From: Amorphophallus konjac
Lineage: Eukaryota; Streptophyta; Magnoliopsida; Alismatales; Araceae
Assembly (NCBI GenBank): GCA_022559845.1
Contig: CM040118.1
Location: 163,452,331-163,516,330, forward strand
Direction of reading: 5' to 3'
DNA length: 64,000 bases
Shown here: positions 10,754 to 21,519 of the stretch, piece after piece
Layout: each line of letters starts with the position of its first letter
Numbering within the stretch: position 1 is the first letter of the stretch
The notes under the pieces: model-generated
Told to the model about the DNA's origin: nothing
The model's input: the letters and a program-made list of their open reading frames with translations, nothing else
The model's database searches: none
Translations under genes and position numbers: made by a program

Positions 10754-10882
10754 AGGTTTCTTCACAGAGGGTCCAACGACCTGCAGATCCGATCCGTAAT
10801 TAGATTTGGTGCGATCTGAGCTGATCCGTCTGCTTGCAGTAATTGATCCAATCTCTATTTAGATTTATGATCCTGTCTAAGC

Positions 10883-12759
10883 ATGAAGTTCATAATTGAT
10901 CTTCCGAGGTTTCAAGGTGTAGGTTTTTACAAGTGGTTCAATCAACTTAGAGAGTATGTGATGCAGGTTAATCCAGATTTATGGATAATTATTGCACACA
11001 GCTCTTATGATGTTCCAAAGGATAATTCCTTATGGAAAACCTCGGACCACTTGAAATACGCAAGGAATCAGAAGGCCTTGGAGCTAACTCTAAGGGCTAT
11101 AAACACTGACAAGTTTCAATATGTGCTTGAGTGTTGCAGTGCGTCAGAAGTTGTCAATATGGTTGCAGCTATCAAATGTCAAGATGCGGTAGAGTGTCTC
11201 ATGACAGTAGACGAAGACGAGGATTGTATGGATGAAACTTCGTCACAGGTAAATTCTGATACTGGTAATTTCTCTCTCGAAAATTTGATTATGTTGAATG
11301 AGCATCTAATTGAGAAGTACGATAAAATTAAATCTGAGAAAAAGAAATTGAGAAAAGAAATGTTGCATGAAATTAGAAGTATGAAGGTGGAAACTGAAAA
11401 CCTAAGGTCTGACATGAACAGAAAAGAAAATGAAATGCAACAATTGAAGTCTGAAAATGAGAGTTTAAAAACCAGACTCGTCAAAGAAAATGATTCTTGC
11501 AATGAATGTGCCGTTCTCAGAGATCTGATCAATGATATAGATTATGATGACAATGTGCAAAAAGAATTAATCAAATCTCTGAAAGAAGAAAATAAATTAT
11601 TGCTGGAAAAGAAAGTTGAGGTTGAAGAAAGTGGAGAAAGACTGGTTGAAGAAAATAAAAATTTGAAAAGACTCAACGATGGTTTGCATAATCAAATAAT
11701 TTCATATGAAGAGGACACTGTGGTATTCCAAACTGAAATTAAAGATCTAAAGAATTCACTGTCAAAGTTTATTAAGGGAAAAGACAACTTGGATAAGCTG
11801 CTTCGAGCTAATGTGAATGCTCAGAAAGAGGGACTGGGTTACAATCCAGTAATGAAGAAAGTTGATGGAAATAAATTAAAAAAAAATTTTGTTAAAAGTT
11901 CAGAACAAGAAAAACCTTCTACCTCATCCCCATTTCAATTCACGGCAAAGAGAAGTGAAAAGCAGAGTAAAAACTTAGAAAAACAAAAGAAAATTCAGAA
12001 AAAGAAAAAAAAACAGAATAAGAATATGTATGTTGAAACTTCTCAGGCTAAACTATCTTCTGTTAAAAGAAAGAATTTGAAATGTTTCTACTGTGGTAAA
12101 TTCGGCCATGAGATGCATGACTGTTTTGACATGAGAAAGCATCAGAAGAAACCTACTCATGTTTAAAATAGTAGAATAAAGTGTTTTTACTGTCATAATG
12201 CAGGTCATCTCATGCATGAATGCAAATCAATGGAATTGGATGACCTTGCTGCTATTAATTCACAGAAATATCATGCTAGAAATCATGCTTTTAGGAGAAG
12301 GAATGTGACTTGTTTCTGCTGTGGGAAGTTAGGACACAGCTATGCACAGTGCTGACATGCACATGGAGGCAAACGCACTGCTAAATCTGTTAAATTCCCT
12401 GTCCAACAGAACAATTTTAAGAATAAAACTGATCTCATGAAAAAGACGTTTACTTGTTTCAATTGTGGAAAACCTGGCCACAAAGCCTCTGAGTGCTGGG
12501 TGGCAAGTTTCAGAAAACAAATGCTCATGTACATAACAGAAATTTCAATATTCATGCACATAGATTCAATACTCACAATAAGGTGCATAAAAGGAACTTG
12601 AATTCTGTTATTTGTCATTACCGTGGTAAGTCTGGACATCCCATGTTCAGTTGCAAGTTGATGGGTTATGATGACAGTGTTGTTTGCAAAAGGTCAAGAA
12701 CACATGGTGAGGATAATATAGGACCCAAGGTTGCTTGGGTTCCTTCTGGATCAAGATAA
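10883..12759 (+). pseudogene. gag: A gag with five zinc-knuckle positions, degenerate
   Basis: The start at 10883 gives MKFIIDLPRFQGVGFYKWF..., in line with the Copia gag start in E and C (FDLWLKKL..., FESWIRSM...), and PDLWIIIAHSSYDVPKDNSLW. The 427-residue open part holds the N-terminal gag domain (residues 1-120), an acidic linker, a long coiled coil rich in Lys, Glu and Asn (about 135-310), QKEGLGYN, and a first knuckle CFYCGKFGHEMHDC. The frame then has a stop at 12164, a second knuckle, a third knuckle followed by a stop at 12353, a fourth knuckle (about 12455), and a shift near 12500 to a fifth whose second Cys is Arg (CHYRGKSGH). The end GPKVAWVPSGSR matches other gag ends. Gag would bind and package RNA; the intact part may still be translated. 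Confidence 0.88.
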
Positions 12760-12777
12760 CCCTTTGTTTTGCAGGTA

Positions 12778-12818
12778 TGCCTCGGAGGAAATAAAAAGGG
12801 GGAAAATAAGCCGAGGCA
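12778..12818 (+). other. Inverted repeat just after A gag
   Basis: TGCCTCGG (12778-12785) pairs with CCGAGGCA (12811-12818) around a purine-rich loop with AAAAAGGGGG. E has CCTTGG/CCAAGG at the same place, a paired U-A to C-G change. Confidence 0.7.
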
Positions 12819-13541
12819 CCAGAACATGAAAAACTCCATTTTCTACAATTTTCAGGTTAGTCTTCTAATCATCTTAAAGTCTAGCATTACAGTAGTATCT
12901 TCCTTAGTTATCATGATACATGTTTGCATTCCATGTGATGTTCCATGTACATCTCCTCACTGAAATTGTATGAGCAAATGATCTTTGTGGGATGTTACAT
13001 GAATAATTGAAACAAATCAATGATGGATGATGTCAAGTTCATACTTAGATAAGTAGGCTTGCACGATCCTATGGTATATAAAATAGTATGTTGAAAGAAG
13101 GGTAGTTATTTTCTATCTGGAAATCCATGCTATGCGTAGAGGCTTGCCTTCGCCAGGTACCAGGGGTCAAATTGCATCTAGAATCTTCCATGCTCAACTA
13201 GAATGTCGCAACGTCTGTGCAAGTTTTGTTGTTTCATGCATGCAAGTCAGTGCACTTAGCAGCTGAATTCATATAAACTCGGTGCATCCCTTGCCTCCAG
13301 CTAGATGAGGTCGATGCAAGTTATGTGTGTCATGACGTAAAAAGGTCTGTGCATGATTCTGTAGATTGCATATAATGTTGATACATATCTGTGTGAATTA
13401 AGAGAATCAGATAGTGTCTTTCTTTGATATCTCGTCACATGTTGAGGGGGAGCTGTGCAATTCAGAGATAGAATATATGCTTTGGTCAGTGATTCATTAC
13501 TGCTTGGGCAGTTGGTCTCATGTGTCTGATGAATTGCAAGG
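12819..13541. other. A interior between gag and second ORF: no gene recognised
   Basis: This should hold pol but shows no protease, integrase or RT motif. It is AT-rich, with a few copies of the LTR-type motif (GTCTGTGCA, AGTCAGTGCA, CTCGGTGCAT, about 13210-13290) and TTGAGGGGGAGCT near 13443. This suggests a deletion or a remnant of LTR sequence. Confidence 0.6.
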
Positions 13542-15245
13542 TTGATCAATCCTCAAGTTGGAGGGAGAGGAAGACTGACCAATACTCAAAGATTTGTTTT
13601 ATATTATCTGCTGAAGAAAATTAGAGTGTGCTTGCCTGAAATAATCTTTCAGATAATGAGATCCGGCAAAGAGTCTAGGAGACATTTGCCCTACGCAGCT
13701 CACCTAACTACTGTCTTTAAGAAGGCTAACATAGCTTTAGAAGATGAACCTTCGAAAGATATTCCAAAGTTCAATGTTTACAACATGGACTTCATTGACA
13801 CTTACATGATATTGGATGAGACTGACTCAGAGAGTCCTTCTGATGAAGTTCAAAGAAAAGAGAAATCAGTAAAACATGCTCCGTTGAAGAAAAAGAGGAA
13901 AGTTCAAGTGAAAAATATGTCAGAATAGCCTCCCCCGATTTCTCAAGAGGAAACTCCTTCTATATTACCTGAACAAGTCCAATGCTCTATTGTTAAACCT
14001 GTTGAGAAGAATCTCATTGATCTATAACTAGAGCAAGAAGTCCATGAACTGAACCTGACTGATACTCAAATTGTGGAGCAGTTGGATCAGAATATCAATC
14101 AACTTTTTGATAAATTCAGAATACAATCTGGACAGGAACAACAAGTTGCTTAGCAAGAACAAGAAGAAGAAGATCAACAAAAAGAAGCAGAAATTCAAGA
14201 AAATAAGCCACAAGGCATAGAAGACGAAAGAGAAGAAACAACTGAAATTGATGATGAAATGCTGTCTAGGGTGGCTACACAGATTTTGACAGAAGAAGCT
14301 GAGAAAATTCTTGAAGAGACTACTGAGTTTGTTGTCAATGAACAGGAGGACAATCAACCAAGAGAAGAAAAAGTTCCCCAAGAAGTTCCAGGGGTCACTG
14401 AAGAGAGTACACATGACTATGTCATAAGACTGGCCCCTCACCACAGATTATATCCAAGAATGTCCTTCTCTCCGACTCTTGAGTATGGTCCACACCTTGA
14501 AGAACTTATTAGTCTTGGAGTACCACCTCCTCCACTCCCTGAACAGCATCATGAATACTTCACTGAGCTTCGAGATTCCAGTACTTCCACCTCTAGTACA
14601 CATGGAACAAATGCTGAACCCAATCTTGCTCAGATGTTGTCCAACCTGACAGAGATTGTTCTAAATCAGAATGACTTGATGAACAAACAGTTCTTGTTCC
14701 AGATTGTTCAAATAGACAGAGTAGAGGGCCGACTGAAACATTTGGAAACGGTTGTGAAACCCCAAGGAATAGAATTTTTAACTGCCAAACGGAAAACTAA
14801 TGAAGCAGTACGAGAGATTTTACAATCTCTTATGGGTATTAGTACTCGAATAGGTGACATGGTCAGTAAAATTCAAGATACTCAAATCTCCATAGTCACC
14901 AATATGGGTAAAATTCTTGGCCATACATTTGATTTGAAAATTGAGTTTGAATTGTTAAAGGGGACGTTAACCAATATAGCAACCACTCAGCCAGAAATCA
15001 TCACAAAGTTTGAAGTTATCCAGTCCAATCTGCAGACATTGTCAGAGACAGTTAAAAAAGCCTTAAACAAACGAGAATCAGTCACCTCTCTAGTGAAAAG
15101 GCTGGGGAACACTGTGCATCGGAAGCTTGATAGACTGGCTGACTCTGTTAGGGATCTTCAAACTTCTTTGCTGAACAGATTTCCCATTTTTGGTTCAAGT
15201 TCAACATATCCTCCTGGAGACAGGGGGAGCTACCGCGGTCATTAG
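13542..15245 (+). pseudogene. A second ORF downstream of the missing pol (about 570 codons, three in-frame stops)
   Basis: One reading frame runs through 13542-15245 with stops at about 13926, 14026 and 14151. The N-terminal part has QRFVLYYLLKKIRVCLP and RRHLPYAAHLTTVFKKANI, which resembles the LPYG-type domain I associate with the extra ORF after pol in SIRE elements and with plant-transposon proteins. That is a recollection, not a search. The middle is very acidic (QEQEEEDQQKEAEIQEN). The last 328 residues are Leu-rich and likely coiled coil (QMLSNLTEIVLNQNDLMNK, then repeated heptad-like stretches). I see no clear membrane anchor, so an envelope role is not supported. It ends about 370 bp before the PPT. 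Confidence 0.6.
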
Positions 15246-15615
15246 TTGCTATCATTTCCCCATTTTTGATAATGACAAAGGGGGAGAGAATGTTATGGGT
15301 GCTGCTGGCTGCTGATGGGGGGTGCTGCTGTTTGATGGCTGGATGATGAGGTTTGCTGATAGGGCTATTCTGTGATCAGTTGTAGTGATGTGGATACTTT
15401 CATGGACATGCCTGTAAAGCTAAGGATACTTGTGAATGTTAACACACTTTGATAACACACTTTGACTCTTCTATACACAGATGTGATAGTGTGCACTTGT
15501 AGGAATTCTTATGGCATTTTGTGCTGCAAATGTGCTTGTTATACGCATGCCAACAAATGTTTTTACGTGATAGATTGTGTGAATTCTCATACATAACTCA
15601 TTATGTTGTCATCAT

Positions 15616-15630
15616 CAAAAAGGGGGAGAT
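15616..15630 (+). other. A polypurine tract
   Basis: AAAAAGGGGGAGAT directly before the 3' LTR start TGTTAGAAATC; primes plus-strand DNA in LTR elements. Confidence 0.9.
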
Positions 15631-15789
15631 TGTTAGAAATCTGGTTTTGATAATGACAACTTATGAATCATGTTCATACTGCTGTGTTTGTCTAGTTTGC
15701 CTTGTACTACCTTAGGTTGTCGCAATACATGTTCAAATTACAGTTGCGTCAATGCAACGCCGTTTCTGATCCTCAGCATAGTCCTTGCA

Positions 15790-16180
15790 TGTATTCAACT
15801 AGTCGGTGCAACTCTTGCTGTTGCATACACACACGACCAAGTCGCTCGCGTTCATCTGGTGAGTCAGTGCTATCCCACTTCTGCGTATAAGGTCAGTGCA
15901 TTTCCATCATATTAGTTCGGTGCATATATGTTTAAGACACACTCAGGGTCGGTGCATGTGTGTATATGCCTAAGACATTCGCAAGGTATGTGCAATATAG
16001 GTTTGTGTAGTCTGTGCAAGTCTAGTGCATAGAGTGAAGTCTGTGCATTTCTTATGCCTTGCACGCATGCTGTCGATATAGTCGTTGCATCTCGCACATA
16101 CTCAATTCGTGCAACACTTGATGTGTGCACAGCTTGACTCCGTGCATACGAGATCTTATACTGAGTGAGTCGGTGCATAC
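15790..16180 (+). repeat. Dispersed GTCGGTGCAT-type motif array in the A LTR U3
   Basis: About eleven copies of AGTCGGTGCA/AGTCTGTGCAT and close variants at irregular 15-40 bp spacing, directly upstream of the G-box and TATA. They share a degenerate consensus with the E array (AGTCTRTACAT). Confidence 0.8.
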
Positions 16181-16302
16181 TATGTTTATTTTTTTATCAA
16201 CTTCATGCAATCTCATTATTTCTTGACCTGTGTTCAATTGTCATAAGGTTGACTTCGAGCTAAGTATAGTTGTCAGAATGCTAGCTCGACGATACTAAAG
16301 CT

Positions 16303-16385
16303 GGCACGTGTCTTCTGAAGACTCAGATCCAGACTGAAATCTGAGCGGGAAAGTTGGTTGCTCCAACGCGTTTCTCTTGTGAGAG

Positions 16386-16420
<35 letters not shown>
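16303..16420 (+). promoter_or_regulatory. A LTR promoter: G-box and TATA tract
   Basis: GGCACGTGTC carries a G-box (CACGTG, a plant bZIP/bHLH site); then GATCCAGAC, GAGCGGGAAAG and a (TA)n run. The same order recurs in B and E. Confidence 0.6.
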
Positions 16421-16423
<3 letters not shown>

Positions 16424-16874
16424 AGCTGGATTCAAAAATAATAGACAAGGGGTGAATTACTGAAGAATCTGGAAGAAGGGAGATCGAGCACCCGAAAAGA
16501 AAAGAGAGAGAGAGGGAGACAAGGTGAAGGGAAGCAAAAACAGCACTCTGAAGATTAGCTTTTCTGGTGTGTTCTCTGGATCAGATCCGAGACACTTGGC
16601 TCTTGTGTGAGCAGTCTATTCAGGATTTATTGACAGTTTTTCGTTGTTGTGTTTAGTCCTTTTAGCTTTTTCTTATTTGACATTTTATTCAAGCTGTTCG
16701 TCAGCTGGTGCAGAGGAGATTTCCTCTGGTCGGCTAAGCTGTAAAGCCCAGCGGGTCAAGCTGTTTGTCAGCGTTGCAGAGGATTGATTCCTTTGGATAG
16801 CAAGTTGTGTCGCTCATCGGTTGTAGGCAAGTTGTGAAGCCCAGTGGTTTTTCAAGCTGTGTGTTAGCTGAAAT

Positions 16875-16926
16875 CCACACTCTGGTCGAGTGTGGGGTGG
16901 ACGTAGGTCTGAAGGACCGAACCACC
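16875..16926 (+). ncRNA. Two-hairpin RNA element, A 3' LTR copy
   Basis: CCACACTC-tggtc-GAGTGTGG, then GGTGGACGTAG, GGTC-tgaag-GACC, GAACCACC. The stems match the 5' copy; only loop and flank bases differ. Confidence 0.75.
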
Positions 16927-17244
16927 TAAAAATCATTGTGTACTATGTGGATTGCTCTGTCATGTGTTCAACGCTAGATGCATGCTTAGGATCTCGTTTC
17001 AATTTCTTATCTGTTGACTCATCTTGAGAGCACAAACGCGCTATTTCTGCTGGAAGAGCAGGTCAAGTGTTCAACGGTGTGCTTCAATAGAGTATTTCGT
17101 TGTTTAGTCAAGTCATGTATCATTTCAGGGAGTTTCGGTCCAGGTGTCCTTGTCTTAGGTTTTGAAATTGGTTGAGATTTTCACTGAGGGATTCATTCAC
17201 CCCCCTCTGAATCCATAGCATCAGCTCTAACATCTGCATCTCAC

Positions 17245-18095
17245 CTCTTGAGGTCGGTGCAATTTTTGGGACAGTGCATTTCTTGACTAGAATGCATTGG
17301 TTAGTCTGCTCGTCTCTATCTCAGTGGAAATCCATCTCGGTGCAAGCCGTGTCTTGCATCTCTCTTTATTGTGCCCATTTCTCTCTGCCATGTCGGTGCA
17401 ACTTTTGCTTAGACTGCATATCCCATCTCGTGCAGTCTTCCTCTTTCTGAATAACATGTAGTCGGTGCATCTTTTTATTGCATTAACATACTCGGTGCAA
17501 GGTTTGATCTGCACCTAGTCGGTGCATCTTTTGGTTAGACGTAGGTATAGGTACACAACTCGGTGCATACCTTGCTTAAGATAAAAACATGATCGGTGCA
17601 CAGCCTAGTCTATACAAATCCCTTTAGCAACGAGGTTGGTGCAGTTCTTGTTTCAGGCCTATTAGACTCGGTGCAAAATCTTGTAAGTAACTAAAGTAGA
17701 TTGGTGCATCTTCTGCTTCATTCCGCATCGGTGTTTTTCCTGCCAGTCTTAGTCGGTGCTTGTTTCCAACTTCGTGCAAACTTTCCTTTCTGGCAAAAAT
17801 AAAGTCAGTGCATCCTTGTGCTTTATGGACTCTTGTCGGTGCATATCTGTTGCACGATTGGACTCTATGGTCCGTCCTTATAACGTCTTGCATTTGCATA
17901 AATCAGTGCATCTCTCGCTTTTACTCACTTCAACTCGGTGCAGCCTCTTGTTCACCCTATAGTAAGTCAGTGCAATGGTTGACTTGGAAACTCCTACTCA
18001 GTGCAGTTTACGCTTACTCACTACATCGGTACGACGTGTGCTGAGTGTGTGACAAAATGTTTATTCCTTTCTCTGACAGTTTGTCTGTGCATTCA
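17245..18095 (+). repeat. Dispersed GTCGGTGCA motif array in the B LTR
   Basis: About 22 copies of (A/C)TCGGTGCA and variants such as GTCAGTGCA and GTCTGTGCAT, spaced about 25-45 bp, almost all in the same orientation. Confidence 0.83.
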
Positions 18096-18105
18096 CCAGG
18101 TGGAT

Positions 18106-18220
18106 GGCACGTGATCCGAGGAGGATAGAGGTCCAGGACATTTCGGCACATACCTCAACCCTTCAGGCGGGAAATGTGGTATCCACACGCCTATGTTTTT
18201 GGAACAGACATATATATATA
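18106..18220 (+). promoter_or_regulatory. B LTR promoter block
   Basis: GGCACGTGATCCGAGGA (G-box), then GGCGGGAAATGTGG, CACACGCC and TATATATATA at about 18210-18220. E has the same series of short blocks in the same order. Confidence 0.65.
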
Positions 18221-18744
18221 CTGAGGAAAAAGGTTTGAAATGGAGAGAATAGAAAAGTGAAAAAGAAAGAGAAGCGTGAGAGCAGTAGTGTGGATCAAGA
18301 GAGAAAACCAGAGACAAACCACTCCATCTAGAGCAGAGAGAAAATTCTGAGAGAAAGCTGTCTGTGAATCTGAAGATCAGCTTCTACGGAAGCTACATTG
18401 TTTTGAATCAGAGATAGTTGTTTTCCATCGGTCTTTTATTTTCAAGTTTTCTTTGTTTCTCATTCCATCTTGTTACCCTCCAAGCTTGTTCGGAGGAAGG
18501 GAGAAGTTCTCCGGTTTCCCTCCATTGTTCATGGAGGAAGAGAGGTTTGATCCTCTAGTTTTGTGAGTTGCTTGGGAGCAATTTCACAGGGTTCCCTTTG
18601 CTGCGTGCAAAGGAAGGGAGATTTGTTCTCCAGTGCTTCTTCTGGTTGATCAGAAGGCTGAGGAGGGTGTTCCTCAGGGCAAGCTGTTTGGCAGCGGTTG
18701 TCGCAGACTGAGTCTACTGTGTGCAATTGATCATTGCAAGAAAA

Positions 18745-18799
18745 CCTTACTCTTCTGAGTGAGGGGTGGACGTAGATTGCGGGTAGCAATCGAACCACC
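18745..18799 (+). ncRNA. Two-hairpin RNA element, B copy
   Basis: CCTTACTC-ttct-GAGTGAGG (one wobble pair), GGTGGACGTA, a perfect inner stem GATTGC-gggta-GCAATC, then GAACCACC TAAAA. The inner stem sequence is unrelated to that of A yet fully paired. Confidence 0.75.
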
Positions 18800-19052
18800 T
18801 AAAACTTCTCTGTCTCTCCTGTTGGTTTGCCTGTCTACTTTGTGCTTGCTCTCCATCTATCTGATATATTACTTCATCGTGAATTTCTTTCTCGATCACA
18901 ATCCATAGTCTGGATATCTCTATTACCTATCTTCGAAGTTTTCTTCACTGCGTTTTGAGGGGTTGAGTAATTGTTTTTGTGTTTATCAAATTTGGGAGTG
19001 ATCTATTCATCCCCCCCCCCATTCTATCTCACTTTCTGCTGTGCGTATCAAT

Positions 19053-19064
19053 TGGTATCAGAGC
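19053..19064 (+). other. B primer binding site (initiator tRNA-Met)
   Basis: TGGTATCAGAGC shortly after the LTR end. Confidence 0.92.
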
Positions 19065-19075
19065 AAGTTTTCACT

Positions 19076-21194
19076 ATGTGGTCCAATGGCCAAAGTAACC
19101 CCGGATTTAATGCTCCTCAGAGCTTCATGGCTGAGGGACAATCTATCAGCCGCCCTCCGTTCTTCGATGGTAACAACTACTTTTTCTGGAAAAACATGAT
19201 GGAGGTATTCATAAGGGCACACAGCCACAAACTTTGGAGGGTGATCACCACAGGGCCATATGGTCTACCACCGAATGAAGATGCGTGGACAGATGATCAA
19301 GTCAAGCTTTCATCACTCAACTGGACGGCCCTGAACATAATCCAACGTGCAGTTCATCCAGACGAATACGCTCGCATCTCAACATGCAAAACGGCCAAGA
19401 AAATGTGGGATGAGTTGGAGTTAATCTACGAAGGTACATCTCAAGTGAAAGCGATGAAGGTAAATCTCCTCACCTCTGAATATGAGCTGTTTAAGATTAA
19501 ATCAGAGGAGACTATAACTAAGATGTATGCCAGACTATCATTGATTACGAACAGTCATGAGGGGTTTGGGAAAGAGATATCTGAGGGAGATATAGTCAGG
19601 AAGATACTTAGATCTCTAACTCCTACATGGCACACTAAGGCCATTGTGATAGAGGAGTCCAGGCATCTGTCGAGAATGACAGTCACCGAATATATAGGAT
19701 CCCTAATGACGTATGAGATGAATTTCAAGAGGAATGGTGAAGGAAGCGACAAGAAGGGCAAGAATATTGCCCTCATGGTGTCCCACAGCAAAGGCAGTAG
19801 TAGCAGCGGGAGTAGTAGTTACGAGTCTGACGGGCTATCAGACCTCGACCAGGAGGAGCAAGCTATGCTCACTCGTCAATTCAGGAAATTCTTGAGGACT
19901 AAGGGAAAGACCTTTAGAAGAAACAGGTCATATCCCTCTGGTAAGAACTTTGATTCCAGCAATGATAAGAATAGGAATGCCAAGAAAATCACATGTTTTC
20001 ATTATAGGAAACCTGAACATATGAAAGGGGATTGCCCTGATCTTCAGAAGAAGGGTCTCGACTTTCAAAAGAAGAGCTCCAAGGTGCAGAAGAAGAAACC
20101 ACAAGCAATGGTCTGCATGTGGAGCGATAAGGAAGAAGATCCAGAAGCCAACTCCTCAGAAGAGAACGAAGAAGGAATTTCCCTGATGGCAGATAGCGAT
20201 GAGGAGGTAACAAACATTTTCGAGAGCTTTTCTATTGATGATTGGGAAGATGCCTATGCTGAACTGTTAGATAAGTTCAATTCACTGAGTAAAGAGCATA
20301 GGGTTCTGAAAAGAAAATTCAATACTAATATTGAAGAACAAACTCAAATCAGTAAGGAAAATCAGAAATTAAAGGAACAATTAGAAGAAATGACTTCTCT
20401 AAAGAAGGAAAATGAAGAGCAAAAATCAGAGAACCAGGAAGTTCACACACAGCTCAACGAACTCAAGATAAAACTTGAAGAAAGTCTGAATGGAAACAGT
20501 GTGATCAATGAGAAGTATGAAGCTGTTAAGAAAGTGAACACTGAACTTCTAAAAAATTGTGAGTCTATGCAGAGAGAGCTGGAAGACAAACAAAAAATCT
20601 TAGAAAAATTTGTTCAAGGGAAAACAAATATGGACTCTATACTAGGAACGAGGGTAAATTTCAACAAAGAGGGTTTAGGCTATAACACGACAAATAAGAG
20701 ACCCTTTGAGTTCAAGACCACTACCTTCTGCCCGGAGAAGGGAAAAGAAAAGTTGGACACACCATCCAGCTCAAACAGTAATCAAAATATTCAACATCCA
20801 AAGGGGAAAGCAATAAACCATGCTGAACAACATCTTAAAACAGGGAATAACTTCACTAAGCCCATTCACCAGAACAGAAATTGTACCTGGACCAGGCAAG
20901 AGTATCAGAATAGAAGCTGGAATTACTATAAAAGAATAGGCCCGAACAGAAGTTACTGGGGAAATAACATACACCCTCAAAAATTCGGTAAGCAACATGC
21001 GTACAGAAGATACCCCAGGGATGAAAAGTGTAATAACTGGAATAGATTCTATTTCTCCAGACCAGCTGGACATAATTCTGGTCATAATTTCAATAGACTT
21101 GAAAATAACATGCAAGAGAAAAATAAGCTGAAACAATTTTGGATTCCCAAACATCAGCTTAAATATTTAAATGATGTCCTTGGACCCAACTTAT
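19076..21194 (+). pseudogene. gag: B gag (SIRE-like), interrupted near its end by solo LTR K
   Basis: The start chosen is the ATG at 19076 (MWSNGQSNPGF), which matches the D start just after the PBS; the longer frame from 18971 begins in the LTR. About 707 codons are open. Domains: N-terminal gag SRPPFFDGNNYFFWKNMMEVF (residues 20-45) and UBN2-like region through MWDELELIYEGTSQVK, Ser-rich linker, one zinc knuckle, acidic stretch (SSEENEEG), coiled coil (about 420-560), NKEGLGYN, then an Asn/His/Arg-rich tail. The knuckle reads CFHYRKPEHMKGDC, so its second Cys is Tyr, while D keeps CYHC. K inserted 3' of GPNL; beyond it the original frame continues with WVPNHRA and a stop at 23643. The element was otherwise intact here. 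Confidence 0.9.
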
Positions 21195-21511
21195 TGATGG
21201 GGGCATCTCTCGCCCTTCATATTTTTTACAACTTCGATTGCTTGCTAGCATAGCTCCATTGTGTCCGTCATATTTCTCTAACTCGAGTCATGTAATTTTC
21301 ATATTTTCTTTGAGTCATAATCATGTAATTTTCCTTTTATTTGAGTCTCGTACCTAGGTTAATGAGTCATTTCCCTAAGTTTGAGTCTCATTAGGCTAAT
21401 GAGTTTGCTATTGGGCCTATTTCTTTGGGCTAGGCCCATGGGCGCCCCCCTTCCTTCGGTTATTTGTTAGTGTGTTAAATATCAGGGTCTTTTGTGAAAA
21501 TGTGGGTTGCC

Positions 21512-21519
21512 TATATATA
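21512..21519 (+). promoter_or_regulatory. Probable TATA box of LTR K
   Basis: GCCTATATATAGGACC, about 320 bp into the LTR; CAATGAATCAATCAATGAA follows about 30 bp later. Confidence 0.55.

Larger units (their letters stand above)
9823..17232 (+). mobile_element. Element A: pol-less Copia (SIRE-like) retrotransposon
   Basis: Order: truncated 5' LTR (9823-10738), PBS, gag (10883-12740), a non-coding stretch, a second ORF with stops (13542-15245), PPT AAAAAGGGGGAGAT, and a complete 3' LTR (15631-17232). LTR ends are TGTTAGA...TCTAACA. The 5' LTR lacks the first 682 bp because F sits there (9823 matches 16313). No protease, integrase, RT or RNase H motif lies between gag and the second ORF. The sequence right of 17232 belongs to the LTR of B, so A inserted into B. 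Confidence 0.9.
15631..17232 (+). repeat. A 3' LTR, complete (1.6 kb)
   Basis: Starts TGTTAGA and ends TCTAACA, a 7-bp terminal inverted repeat. It contains the motif array (15790-16180), G-box (16305), TATA repeat (16388-16420), hairpin units and the two-hairpin RNA element. It is followed at 17233 by B LTR sequence. Confidence 0.93.
17233..19050 (+). repeat. B 5' LTR, truncated on the left by A
   Basis: Ends GTGCGTATCA before the PBS. Contains the motif array, the promoter block, hairpins such as GGAG-aagtt-CTCC and AGAGG-tttgat-CCTCT, and the two-hairpin RNA element. A C run lies at about 19010-19020. No gene is expected here. Confidence 0.82.

Noticed and set aside
13542..15245. Envelope gene of an endogenous virus
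   Set aside because: No signal peptide, no clear transmembrane segment and no cleavage site; acidic and coiled-coil composition argues against it.
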